The notes below the pieces were generated by a model. That model searched no databases. It had not been told where the DNA came from and saw only the letters and a list, made by a program, of their open reading frames with translations. Source: Alphaproteobacteria bacterium (GTDB lineage Bacteria > Pseudomonadota > Alphaproteobacteria > ATCC43930 > CGMCC-115725). Taken from it: a stretch of 34,083 nucleotides of DNA. The stretch is from NCBI GenBank assembly GCA_019237175.1, contig JAFAHP010000140.1:1-34083 (forward strand). Reading direction: 5' to 3'. Position 1 is the first letter of the stretch. Every line of letters begins with the position of its first letter. Positions 6,218 through 14,500 of the stretch are shown here, piece by piece. A program made the position numbers and the translations under genes.

Positions 6218-8575
6218 TTATGACCGGCGCGCCGCTCGGATCGCGCGCCAGACCCGCTCGGGGCTGGCGGGCATTTCGACGTGGCGCACGCCCAGTTCGC
6301 AAAGCGCGTCGACAACGGCGTTGATCACAACCGCCAATGCCGGGGTGGTGCCACCCTCGCCGGCAGAACGCACACCCAGCCGGTTTGTCGGTGTTGGCAC
6401 CTCGCTGAGTGCCGTCTGTAGTATCGGGAAGGTGTCGGCGCGCGGCATCGCGTAATCCATAAAGCTCGCCGCCAGCAGTTGTCCGGTGTCCGGGTCATAA
6501 TGGCAATTCTCTAAGAGCGCCTGGCCGACGCCCTGGGCGATGCCGCCATGGGTTTGACCGTGCACGATCATCGGGTTGATGGCACGACCGACATCATCGA
6601 CCGCGCTGTAGCCGACGATATCGACCGCCCCGGTTTCGGGGTCGACCTCGACCTCACAGACTTGCGTGCCGTAAGGAAAACTCGCGACCGGCAGGGTCTG
6701 GTCCGAGATCGCGGCGATCGGCCGGCGCAATTCTTGCGGCAGGTCCTCACGCGTGGCGGCTGCCGCGGCGGCCTCGAAGAGGCCGATGTCGCGATCGGTG
6801 CCGGCCACGCGAAACCGCCCCTCCAGAAACTCGATGTCGGGCTCGCCGGTTTCGAGAAGAAAGCTCGCGATCTTGCGGCCCTGATCGATAATATCGTCGG
6901 TCGCCTGGCCAATGATCGAGGTCGCCAGTTTCATCGAGCGGCCGGAATGTGAGCCGCCGCCGACCTGCACGCGCGCGGTGTCATGCGCGACCAAAGCGAC
7001 ACTGTCAAACGGCACGCCCAGCCATTCGCTGACAAGCTGGGCAAAGCTCGTCTCGTGACCTTGTCCCGAGGCCATGGTACCGATGACAAGCTCGACCTTG
7101 CCGTCGGGCAACACCGCGATTTCGGCGCGCTCGCGCGGCGCGCCCGAGGTGATCTCAATGTAATTGGCAATACCAATGCCGCGCAATTTGCCGCGGCTCT
7201 TGGCTTCGGCGCGGCGCGCCGGGAAACCGTCCCAGTCAGAAAGCGCCAATGCAGTGTCCATCGCCTGCGGGTAATCTCCGCTGTCATAGGTGAGGCCGAG
7301 CGGGTTCGAATAAGGTTGCGACGCGGGCGGGATCAGATTGCGGCGGCGCAGTGCGGCCGGGTCGAGGCCCAATCGGTCGGCCGCCAGATCGATCAGACGT
7401 TCGACCACAAAAATCGCCTCGGGCCGCCCGGAGCTGCGATAGGGGGTGGTCGGCATGGTATTGGAGAGCGCTCCCCGCCCGCGAAAATACGCGGCCGGGA
7501 TGCGATAAACGCTCGACATCAGGCCAAGCCCTTTTTGCAGCGGCCCAAAGGCCACGGCATGGCCGCCGAGATTGCTCAAATTGGCGCCGCGAACGGCAAG
7601 AAACTGGCCGTCGGCATCAAGGGCGAGCTCGGCTGCGACCGTCAGATCGCGGCCCTGCCAGTCGCTGAGAAAGGATTCGCTGCGCTCGCAGGTCCATTTT
7701 ACCGGCCGGCCAGTCCGGCGCGCCGCCCAAGCGAGCAGTGCATATTCGGGGTAGAAAAGATTGCGCGTGCCGAAATTGCCGCCCATGTCATGGCACAGCA
7801 CGCGGACCTGTTCGGTCGCCACTCCCAATATTTGGGCAAGGTCGAACCGGACTTTGGCAACACCGCGGCCGCTGCCGGTGTAGAGCGTGTACTGACCCGT
7901 CGCCGGATGGTAATCGGCGACATTGGTGCGCGGCTCCATTGGCACCCCGGTAACCCGCTGCGCCCAGGTTTCGAGCCGAACAACATGGGCTGCGCGAGAA
8001 AACGCGGCGGCCGTCGCGGCCTCGTCGCCGAGTTCGATATCGATGCAGAGATTGCCGGGGGCGGTCTCCCACAACAGCGGCGCTTCGGGCTTTAAGGCAT
8101 CGCCGGCACGCGTCACATTGCCAACCGGCTGATAGCCGATATCGAGCATTTCGACAGCATCTTTCGCGGCGGCAGTGGTTTCGGCGACGACAATCGCGAC
8201 CGGTTCGCCAACATAGCGGGTCTTGTCGGTCGGCAGCGGGAAGTGGGTTGTTGCGATCGGTTCGATCCCCCGGGTTCGCGCCTGCACATCGGGCGGCGCG
8301 CTCAGCCCTGGATTGTGCGGGATCGGCCCGAGCCCGTCGGCGATATAGTCGGCGCCCGTCAGAATGGCGAGCACCCCCGGTATGGCCAGCGCCATGGTTT
8401 TGTCGATCGGGCCGAGGCGCGCGTGCGCGTGCGGCGAGCGGACAATGACGGCATGGGCCATCCGCGGCAATGCGATGTCATCGGTAAAGCATCCTCTGCC
8501 GGTCAGCAGCCGAAGATCTTCCTTGCGCCGCACCGGCTGCCCGATACCCGTCCCCGCAATCACTGCCGCAACCAT
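6218..8575 (-). CDS. molybdenum hydroxylase large subunit (XDH/CoxL superfamily), form II-like
   Basis: This 785-residue molybdopterin-cytosine-dinucleotide-binding subunit belongs to the xanthine dehydrogenase/aerobic CO dehydrogenase family, which hydroxylates or oxidises small organic substrates in the cytoplasm. Visible are the N-terminal 'GTGIGQPVRRKEDLRLLTGR' motif, 'GGNFGTRN' (about 265-272), 'GQGHETSF' (about 504-511), 'GGGSHSGRS' (about 539-547) and the catalytic-glutamate motif 'GEGGTTPA' (Glu740). The active-site loop reads 'PYRSSGRPEA' (about 378-387). This resembles form II 'AYRGAGR' and not the 'AYxCSFR' loop of true CO dehydrogenase, so CO oxidation is unlikely. The start at 8575 is set by a perfect GGAGGA; an open frame continuing to 8959 is out of character. 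The FAD and 2Fe-2S subunit genes that normally accompany it are absent from both flanks. Confidence 0.93.
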   Translation of the reverse strand: MVAAVIAGTGIGQPVRRKEDLRLLTGRGCFTDDIALPRMAHAVIVRSPHAHARLGPIDKTMALAIPGVLAILTGADYIADGLGPIPHNPGLSAPPDVQARTRGIEPIATTHFPLPTDKTRYVGEPVAIVVAETTAAAKDAVEMLDIGYQPVGNVTRAGDALKPEAPLLWETAPGNLCIDIELGDEAATAAAFSRAAHVVRLETWAQRVTGVPMEPRTNVADYHPATGQYTLYTGSGRGVAKVRFDLAQILGVATEQVRVLCHDMGGNFGTRNLFYPEYALLAWAARRTGRPVKWTCERSESFLSDWQGRDLTVAAELALDADGQFLAVRGANLSNLGGHAVAFGPLQKGLGLMSSVYRIPAAYFRGRGALSNTMPTTPYRSSGRPEAIFVVERLIDLAADRLGLDPAALRRRNLIPPASQPYSNPLGLTYDSGDYPQAMDTALALSDWDGFPARRAEAKSRGKLRGIGIANYIEITSGAPRERAEIAVLPDGKVELVIGTMASGQGHETSFAQLVSEWLGVPFDSVALVAHDTARVQVGGGSHSGRSMKLATSIIGQATDDIIDQGRKIASFLLETGEPDIEFLEGRFRVAGTDRDIGLFEAAAAAATREDLPQELRRPIAAISDQTLPVASFPYGTQVCEVEVDPETGAVDIVGYSAVDDVGRAINPMIVHGQTHGGIAQGVGQALLENCHYDPDTGQLLAASFMDYAMPRADTFPILQTALSEVPTPTNRLGVRSAGEGGTTPALAVVINAVVDALCELGVRHVEMPASPERVWRAIRAARRS

Positions 8576-8578
8576 CGT

Positions 8579-8584
8579 TCCTCC
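8579..8584 (-). promoter_or_regulatory. ribosome binding site of the molybdenum hydroxylase gene
   Basis: GGAGGA on the minus strand ends a few bases before ATG 8575. It decides the start: the open reading frame runs a further 128 codons upstream to 8959, but that part lies antisense to the antitoxin gene and lacks family similarity. Confidence 0.8.
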
Positions 8585-8680
8585 GATTTTAGATTTAGAG
8601 GTGTCGGTGTCAGAGAGCATCTTGATCAAAACATAGCGCTGGCCAATATGGTCACCTAAAGACGACCATGGACATACCTG

Positions 8681-8935
8681 ATGACCGAACCCGAGGTTAA
8701 GCACATCCCAGCCGCGAACTTCAAAGCGGAGTGCCTGCGCCTGCTCGATGAAGTGGCGAATACCCGTCGCCCAATTATCGTCACCAAACGAGGGAAGCCG
8801 GTGGCGAAACTGGTGCCAATCGATCAGGACGCGATCGACATTTTTGGGCGAATGGCCGGCACGATCACGATCTGCGGCGATATCATCTCGCCGATCGAGG
8901 ACCTCGACTGGACCGGCGATGCCGACAACATCTGA
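8681..8935 (+). CDS. type II antitoxin, Phd/YefM family
   Basis: This 84-residue protein begins 'VKHIPAANFKAECLRLLDEV' after a short lead and contains 'RPIIVTKRGKPVAKLVPI', the standard Phd/YefM N-terminal DNA-binding fold. The C-terminal 'DIISPIEDLDWTGDADNI' is the acidic extension that would block the toxin. Such antitoxins bind their own promoter and neutralise the partner RNase. The toxin gene starts inside this gene's 3' end (17-base overlap), which supports co-translation. The 105-base gap to the divergent hydroxylase gene must hold the promoter. There is no strong ribosome binding site before ATG 8681. Confidence 0.9.
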   Translation: MTEPEVKHIPAANFKAECLRLLDEVANTRRPIIVTKRGKPVAKLVPIDQDAIDIFGRMAGTITICGDIISPIEDLDWTGDADNI

Positions 8936-9350
8936 CCGGCAGAAGTTGTTACTTGACACTCACATCTGGCTTTGGCTGGTCGGCGGAAGTGGTCAGCTTG
9001 ATGCGGCTTCGCGGCAAACGATAAGCCGAGCGTTGGGTTCTGGAAGGTTGTGGATCGCAGCGATTTCACTGTGGGAAATCGCCCTTTTGGCAGCGCGAGG
9101 CCGGATTCTCCTGGGGAAGTCGATAGGCTTGTGGTTCCAAGAGGCGTTAGCCGCGCCCGGGCCAGCTATCGAGGCGTTAAGTCCCTCCATTGCGGTTGAG
9201 AGCTATGCACTGCCCGGGCAATTCCACCATGACCCTGCCGACCGGATGATCGTCGCCACGGCGAGGGTTACCGGGGCAGCCTTGATGACCAGAGATCGGC
9301 GAATTCTCGACTATGCCGCGCGCGGGCATCTGGCGGCGATTGCCGCTTAA
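8919..9350 (+). CDS. VapC-type PIN-domain toxin
   Basis: The 143-residue product is a PIN-domain ribonuclease of the VapC/Sll0205-like group, usually paired with Phd/YefM antitoxins. The acidic, Mg2+-binding residues are all present: Asp13 in 'LLLDTHIWLWLV', Glu53 in 'ISLWEIALLAARG', Asp105/Asp108 in 'HHDPADRMIVATA' and Asp126 in 'LMTRDRRIL'. Start ATG 8919 lies within the antitoxin gene; an upstream extension of the frame to 8748 is antitoxin sequence read in another frame. The 3' end overlaps the convergent VOC gene by four bases. Nothing suggests inactivation. Confidence 0.9.
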   Translation: MPTTSDRQKLLLDTHIWLWLVGGSGQLDAASRQTISRALGSGRLWIAAISLWEIALLAARGRILLGKSIGLWFQEALAAPGPAIEALSPSIAVESYALPGQFHHDPADRMIVATARVTGAALMTRDRRILDYAARGHLAAIAA

Positions 9351-9739
9351 TCGGGGCCGGCCTCGCCTCCCAACGCTCCCTTCTCCTTCATCGAGCGTTC
9401 GTCCCACAGACGGATCAAATAGCCGTCGGGATCGGCGAGTTCTGCGCCATAACCCCAAAAGGATTTGCGCGGCGGATGGGTAAACGCGACACCGCGCGCC
9501 GACCAATCGGCAAATGTCGCGTCCACATCATCGACTTGAAACCACAGGGCGCATCCATTCGCAGCAATTGCCGCTGAAACTTCGTGCAAAAAGATCGTGA
9601 ACCCGCCGCTGTCTTGCAGCGCGATGACGCGTCGCTCGGGAAGCTCGAACTCGATTGTCATGCCGAGGGATTCGACATACCAGTCGCGCGAGCGATTTGC
9701 ATCGCTGACCGGGATGCTGAGATGGTCGAATTTCATCAT
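9347..9739 (-). CDS. VOC-family (glyoxalase/bleomycin-resistance fold) protein
   Basis: This 130-residue single-repeat vicinal-oxygen-chelate protein begins 'MKFDHLSIPVSDANRSRDWY'. This is the typical first strand with a metal-ligand His and the 'W-Y-x-x-x-L-G' helix. It ends with the strand 'FWGYGAELADPDGYLIRLWD', which carries the C-terminal Asp-Pro-Asp-Gly turn of the family. Members include glyoxalases, dioxygenases and drug-binding proteins, and the substrate cannot be told here. Two adjacent ATGs (9739, 9736) could start it. It converges with the PIN toxin (four-base overlap) and does not appear to be in an operon. Confidence 0.88.
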   Translation of the reverse strand: MMKFDHLSIPVSDANRSRDWYVESLGMTIEFELPERRVIALQDSGGFTIFLHEVSAAIAANGCALWFQVDDVDATFADWSARGVAFTHPPRKSFWGYGAELADPDGYLIRLWDERSMKEKGALGGEAGPD

Positions 9740-9864
9740 GACCTGAACCTTGCGTCACTGCTCGCAGGATTTTAGCTGACTGCGCAATTTTCAGGCACCC
9801 TTATTGTCACGGCAGGACGAGTTCCGGCTATCGACAACCCGCCGCATGCGCGCCGCCAGTTTCC

Positions 9865-9893
9865 GTGGATGCCCGAACAGGTCCGGACATGCC
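9865..9893. repeat. short GC-rich inverted-repeat fragment
   Basis: The sequence here (gtggatgcccgaacaggtcc and onward) resembles one arm of the repeat at 11432-11514, where 'tggatggccggaacaagtcc' is followed by 'ggccatgac'. It contains an imperfect hairpin around gtccggac. It lies in the 198-base gap between the VOC gene and gltD and may be a decayed copy of the same intergenic element. Confidence 0.35.
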
Positions 9894-9937
9894 GAGTCTA
9901 TTGCAGTGGGCATGAGCCACCTGAACGGACTTACGCG

Positions 9938-11389
9938 TTACCGCGGCAGCAGGCTCGAGCCCATCAGGAATTCGTCGATCGCGCGGGCGCATTGCCGGCC
10001 TTCACGGATCGCCCAGACGACCAGCGACTGGCCGCGGCGCATGTCGCCGGCGGCGAACAGTTTCGGCACCGAAGTGTGGTAGTCGACGGTGTTGGCGCGG
10101 ACATTGCCGCGAGCGTCCAATTCGGCACACGACTGCTCGATCATTCCGGGTTTGACCGGCCCCAGAAAACCCATTGCCAACAGCACGAGATCGGCCTTCA
10201 ATGTAAATCCACTGTCCGGGATCTCGTGCATCTGATAGCGGCCGTCGGCGCTTTTGATCCAGTCGACGCGAATGCATTCGAGGGCGGCGATAGTCCCGTT
10301 ATCGCCCAGTGCCCGTTTGGTCAACACCGCCCAATCACGCTCGCAGCCTTCTTCCTGTGACGATGACGTGCGCAATTTCATCGGCCAGTCGGGCCAGACG
10401 AGCGCCTTGTTTTCGCGTTCGGGCGGCTTGGGCAGAATTTCAAGCTGAGTGATCGAGGCGGCACGCTGGCGCACCGCAGTGCCGATACAGTCGGAGCCGG
10501 TGTCGCCGCCGCCAATGACGACGACATGCTTGCCCTCGGCGCTGATCGTGCCGTTGGGCGCGGCGCGCTCCTCGCTGTCGCCGGCATTGCGCTTGTTCTG
10601 CTGCGGCAGGTAATCCATTGCGAAATGGATGCCGTCGAGCTCGCGCCCCGGGACCTCGAGATCGCGCGGCATCTCGGCGCCGCCGGTCATCGCTATAGCG
10701 TCGAATTCATCGAGCAGTGCAGCCATTGAGATATCGGCGCCGACCGTGGTTTCGGTGCGGAAGCTCGCACCTTCCGCCGTCATCTGGGCAATGCGGCGAT
10801 CGATCAGCAACTTGTCCATCTTGAAATCGGGGATGCCGTAGCGCAGCAATCCGCCGATGCGGTCGGCCTTTTCGAAGACAGTGACGGCATGCCCGGCACG
10901 TGCCAATTGTTGGGCGCAGGCAAGACCGGCCGGACCCGACCCGACAACCGCGACGCTCTTGCCGGTCAGCCGCACCGGACGCATCGGCCCGATCCAGCCT
11001 TCCCGCCAGCCGCGGTCGACGATCGCGCATTCGATGGTTTTGATCGTTACCGGATTGTCGTCGATATTCAACGTGCACGCCGCTTCGCATGGCGCCGGGC
11101 AGACCCGGCCGGTGAATTCCGGGAAATTATTGGTGGAATGCAATGTCTGCAGCGCTGCGCGCCACTGGTCGCGGTAGACGAGGTCGTTCCAGGTCGGGAT
11201 CAGATTGTTGACCGGGCAGCCGTCGTGGCAAAACGGAATGCCGCAATCCATGCAGCGCGCCGCCTGTTCGCGGGTCTCGGTCTCGGGCAGCGGCTTGACA
11301 AACTCGCGCCAGCTGCGCCGGCGAATATCCGGCTTGTCGTAAGCGCGGTCGCGGCGCTCGATCTCGAGAAACCCCGTCGGTCTACCCAT
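9938..11389 (-). CDS. gltD: glutamate synthase (NADPH) small subunit
   Basis: This 483-residue protein is the beta subunit of NADPH-dependent GOGAT. It oxidises NADPH at FAD and passes electrons through 4Fe-4S clusters to the large subunit for glutamate formation from 2-oxoglutarate and glutamine. The N-terminal cluster domain has Cys46, Cys49, Cys54 and Cys58 ('CMDCGIPFCHDGCPV') and Cys97/101/105 ('CPAPCEAAC'). Next come the FAD motif 'VAVVGSGPAGLACAQQLA' and the NADPH motif 'VVVIGGGDTGSDCIGTA'. Near the end, 'LFAAGDMRRGQSLVVWAIRE' is the conserved FAD-contacting region. It follows gltB by 168 bases on the same strand and is probably cotranscribed with it. Confidence 0.97.
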   Translation of the reverse strand: MGRPTGFLEIERRDRAYDKPDIRRRSWREFVKPLPETETREQAARCMDCGIPFCHDGCPVNNLIPTWNDLVYRDQWRAALQTLHSTNNFPEFTGRVCPAPCEAACTLNIDDNPVTIKTIECAIVDRGWREGWIGPMRPVRLTGKSVAVVGSGPAGLACAQQLARAGHAVTVFEKADRIGGLLRYGIPDFKMDKLLIDRRIAQMTAEGASFRTETTVGADISMAALLDEFDAIAMTGGAEMPRDLEVPGRELDGIHFAMDYLPQQNKRNAGDSEERAAPNGTISAEGKHVVVIGGGDTGSDCIGTAVRQRAASITQLEILPKPPERENKALVWPDWPMKLRTSSSQEEGCERDWAVLTKRALGDNGTIAALECIRVDWIKSADGRYQMHEIPDSGFTLKADLVLLAMGFLGPVKPGMIEQSCAELDARGNVRANTVDYHTSVPKLFAAGDMRRGQSLVVWAIREGRQCARAIDEFLMGSSLLPR

Positions 11390-11431
11390 GACCGCCAGTC
11401 CAGGATATAGATTTCAAGAGGCAATGAAATC

Positions 11432-11514
11432 CGTCATCTCCGGGCGCGCCCCGGGCATCCACGGAGCACCCTCGTTCGCTGTGCTTGGATGGCCGGAACA
11501 AGTCCGGCCATGAC
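11432..11514. repeat. intergenic palindromic repeat between gltB and gltD
   Basis: The block begins gtcatctccgggcgcgcccc and ends aagtccggccatgac, so its termini (gtcat / atgac) are inverted and the interior has two GC-rich arms. This is the form of short mobile palindromic elements common in alphaproteobacterial intergenic DNA. Transcribed, it would fold into a strong hairpin between the two cistrons and could adjust relative expression of gltB and gltD. Confidence 0.6.
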
Positions 11515-11557
11515 ACGCTGTCAAACCATAAGAAGGAAAGCGAATGCAAAGATGGGG

Positions 11558-14500
11558 TCATTCGGCCGCCGCTGTTTGAGCGGCCTCGCGCTCCGCCTGC
11601 AATTCGAGCAGCGCGCGCCGGTAATCTTTTGGTGTGATCTTGACGAACGAGGCCAGGGTGTTGTCCCAGTCTTCGAGGAGGGCACGCGCGCGGGCGCTGC
11701 CGGTGTAAAGGTGATGGCGTTCAAGCACGATGCGCAGCCTCGCCGCGTCGAAGCGCAGCGGATCGCCCATGCCGTTGTCGTACACGCTCGGCGCGCGCTG
11801 CCGCGGCCGATCCTCAGGCTCGGCATCGTCGTCGGCCTCCTCTGCGGCGATCGGTTCGAGTTCGACCTCGGTCCGGTTGCAGAGACTGACGAAACAGCCC
11901 TTCGGATCCCACACATAAGCAATGCCGCCCGACATGCCGGCAGCAAAATTGCGTCCGGTATCGCCGATGACAACGACAACGCCGCCCGTCATGTATTCGC
12001 AGCCATGGTCGCCCGTCCCTTCGACGACCGCGATCGCACCCGAATTGCGTACCGCAAAGCGCTCGCCGGCGACCCCCTCGAAATAGGCTTCGCCGGCAAT
12101 GGCGCCGTAAAGCACCGTGTTGCCGATGATGATGTTTTCGGTCGGCGCGCGCCGCGCTGCCGGCGGCTGGCGCACGATCAGCCGCCCGCCCGACAAGCCC
12201 TTGCCGGTATAGTCGTTGGCATCGCCATAGAGCTCGAGCGTCAGGCCATGCGCCAAAAACGCGCCGAAGCTCTGCCCGGCATTGCCGCGAAATGTTGCCC
12301 AGATCGTGTCCTGCGTGAGGCCGGCATGGCCATACCGCCGCGCCACTTCGCCCGACAGCATCGCGCCGACGGTGCGGTGGACGTTGCGGATCTCGCGTTC
12401 GATGCGCACCGGCTCGCGATGCTCCAGCGCCGGCTGTGCCTCGGCGATCAACTCGTTGTCGAGCGCTTTGTCGAGATGGTGCTGCTGTCGCTCGCAATTA
12501 TAGATCGCGATTCCGGGCTTCGCCGGTTCCTGGTACAAGAGGCGCGAGAGGTCGATCCCTTTGGCCTTCCAGTGATCGATCACCCGCACCATGTCGAGCT
12601 TGTCGACCCGACCGATCATCTCGTTGAAGGTGCGGAAGCCGAGCTTCGCCATCAGCTCGCGTACTTCCTCGGCGACGAAGAAGAAATAATTGATGACGTG
12701 CTCGGGCTGGCCGGTAAAGCGGGCACGCAATACCGGATCTTGCGTCGCAATACCGACCGGGCAGGTATTCAGATGACACTTGCGCATCATGATGCAGCCC
12801 GCGGCGATCAAGGGTGCCGTGGCAAAACCGAATTCGTCGGCGCCGAGCATCGCTCCCACGACCACGTCGCGGCCGGTGCGCAGCCCGCCATCGACCTGGA
12901 CCGCGATCCGGCCGCGCAGCCCGTTGCGCACTAATGTCTGCTGCGTCTCGGCGAGCCCGATCTCCCAAGGCGAGCCGGCATGGGTCAACGAGGTCAGCGG
13001 GCTGGCGCCGGTACCGCCCTCGAACCCGGCGATGGTGACATGGTCGGAACGCGCTTTGCTGACCCCGGCGGCAACGGTGCCGACGCCGACTTCGGAGACG
13101 AGCTTGACCGAGATGCGTGCCCGCGGATTGGCATTCTTCAAGTCATGGATCAGCTGCGCCAGATCCTCGATCGAATAGATGTCATGATGCGGCGGAGGCG
13201 AAATGAGGCCCCCCCCCGGTGTCGAGTAGCGCACCCCGGCGATGATCTTGTCGACCTTGCGGCCAGGCAGTTGACCGCCCTCGCCGGGCTTGGCCCCTTG
13301 CGCCATCTTGATCTGCAGATCGTCGGCGTTGACCAGGTACTCGGCCGTAACGCCGAACCGTCCCGATGCGACCTGCTTGATCGCCGAGCGCATCGAGTCG
13401 CCGTTGTCGAGCGGCTTGAATCGCGACGCCTCTTCGCCGCCTTCGCCGGTATTGGATTTGCCGCCGATGCGGTTCATCGCGATCGCCAATGTCGTGTGCG
13501 CCTCGCGGCTGATCGAGCCAAAGCTCATGGCCCCGGTCGCGAAGCGCTTGACGATCTCGCTCGCCGGCTCGACTTGGTCGAGCGGCACCGGCTCTGAGGC
13601 AAATTCGAACGACATCAAACCCCGGATGGTCAGCAATCGCTCGCTCTGGTCGTTGATCGTCGCTGCAAAAGCCCGGTATTCGGCGAGCGAGTTACCGCGC
13701 ACCGCATGCTGCAGTTTGGCGATCGATTGCGGCGCCCAGGCATGATCCTCGCCGCGCAGGCGAAACGCATAATCGCCGCCGACATCGAGCATGTCGTGGT
13801 AGAGCGGGTCTTCGCCATAGGCATGGCGATGGCGTTCGACCGCCTCTTGGGCGATCTCGCGCAGCCCCACACCCTCGATCGTGGTCGCCGTACCGGTAAA
13901 GTACTTCTCGACAAAATCGCTGGCGAGCCCGACCGCATCAAAGATCTGCGCACCGCAATAGGACTGATAGGTCGATATCCCCATCTTGGATATGACCTTC
14001 AGAATCCCCTTGCCGACCGCCTTCAAATAATTCTTCTGCACGTCTGCGGCGGTCAGCGCCAAATCGTTCTCAACACGGATCTGCTCGAGCGTCGTGAAGG
14101 CGAGATAAGGATTGACCGCTTCCGCGCCGTAGCCGGCGAGCGCGCAGAAATGGTGGACTTCGCGGGCCTCGCCGGTTTCGACGACGATCCCGGTCGAGGT
14201 GCGCAGCCCCTGCCGGATCAGATGATGGTGCACGGCCGAAGTCGCCAGCAAAGCCGGGATCGGCACCCGTTCGGCCGAGGTCGCCCGATCGGACAGGATC
14301 AGAATGTTGTGCCCGGCGTCGACTTTCTCCGTCGCTTCGCGGCACAGCCGGTCGAGTGCCGCCGCCATGCCATCGGCTCCCTCGGCCGCCGGCCAGGTGG
14401 CGTCCAGCGTGTCGGTGCGAAAGGCGGGAACCAGGGTTTCGATCGTGTGGATCTTTTGCAGATCGCGGTCGGTCAGGATCGGCTGCGCGACCTCGAGCCG

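Noticed and set aside
6983..8095. 370-residue plus-strand ORF
   Set aside because: It is antisense to the molybdenum hydroxylase gene, whose motifs are unambiguous.
6218..8575. True aerobic CO dehydrogenase (coxL form I)
   Set aside because: The active-site loop lacks the AYxCSFR motif and coxM/coxS are absent.
11489..12934. 481-residue plus-strand ORF
   Set aside because: It is antisense to gltB, rich in Arg/His/Asp from GC-rich codon shadowing, and has no motif.
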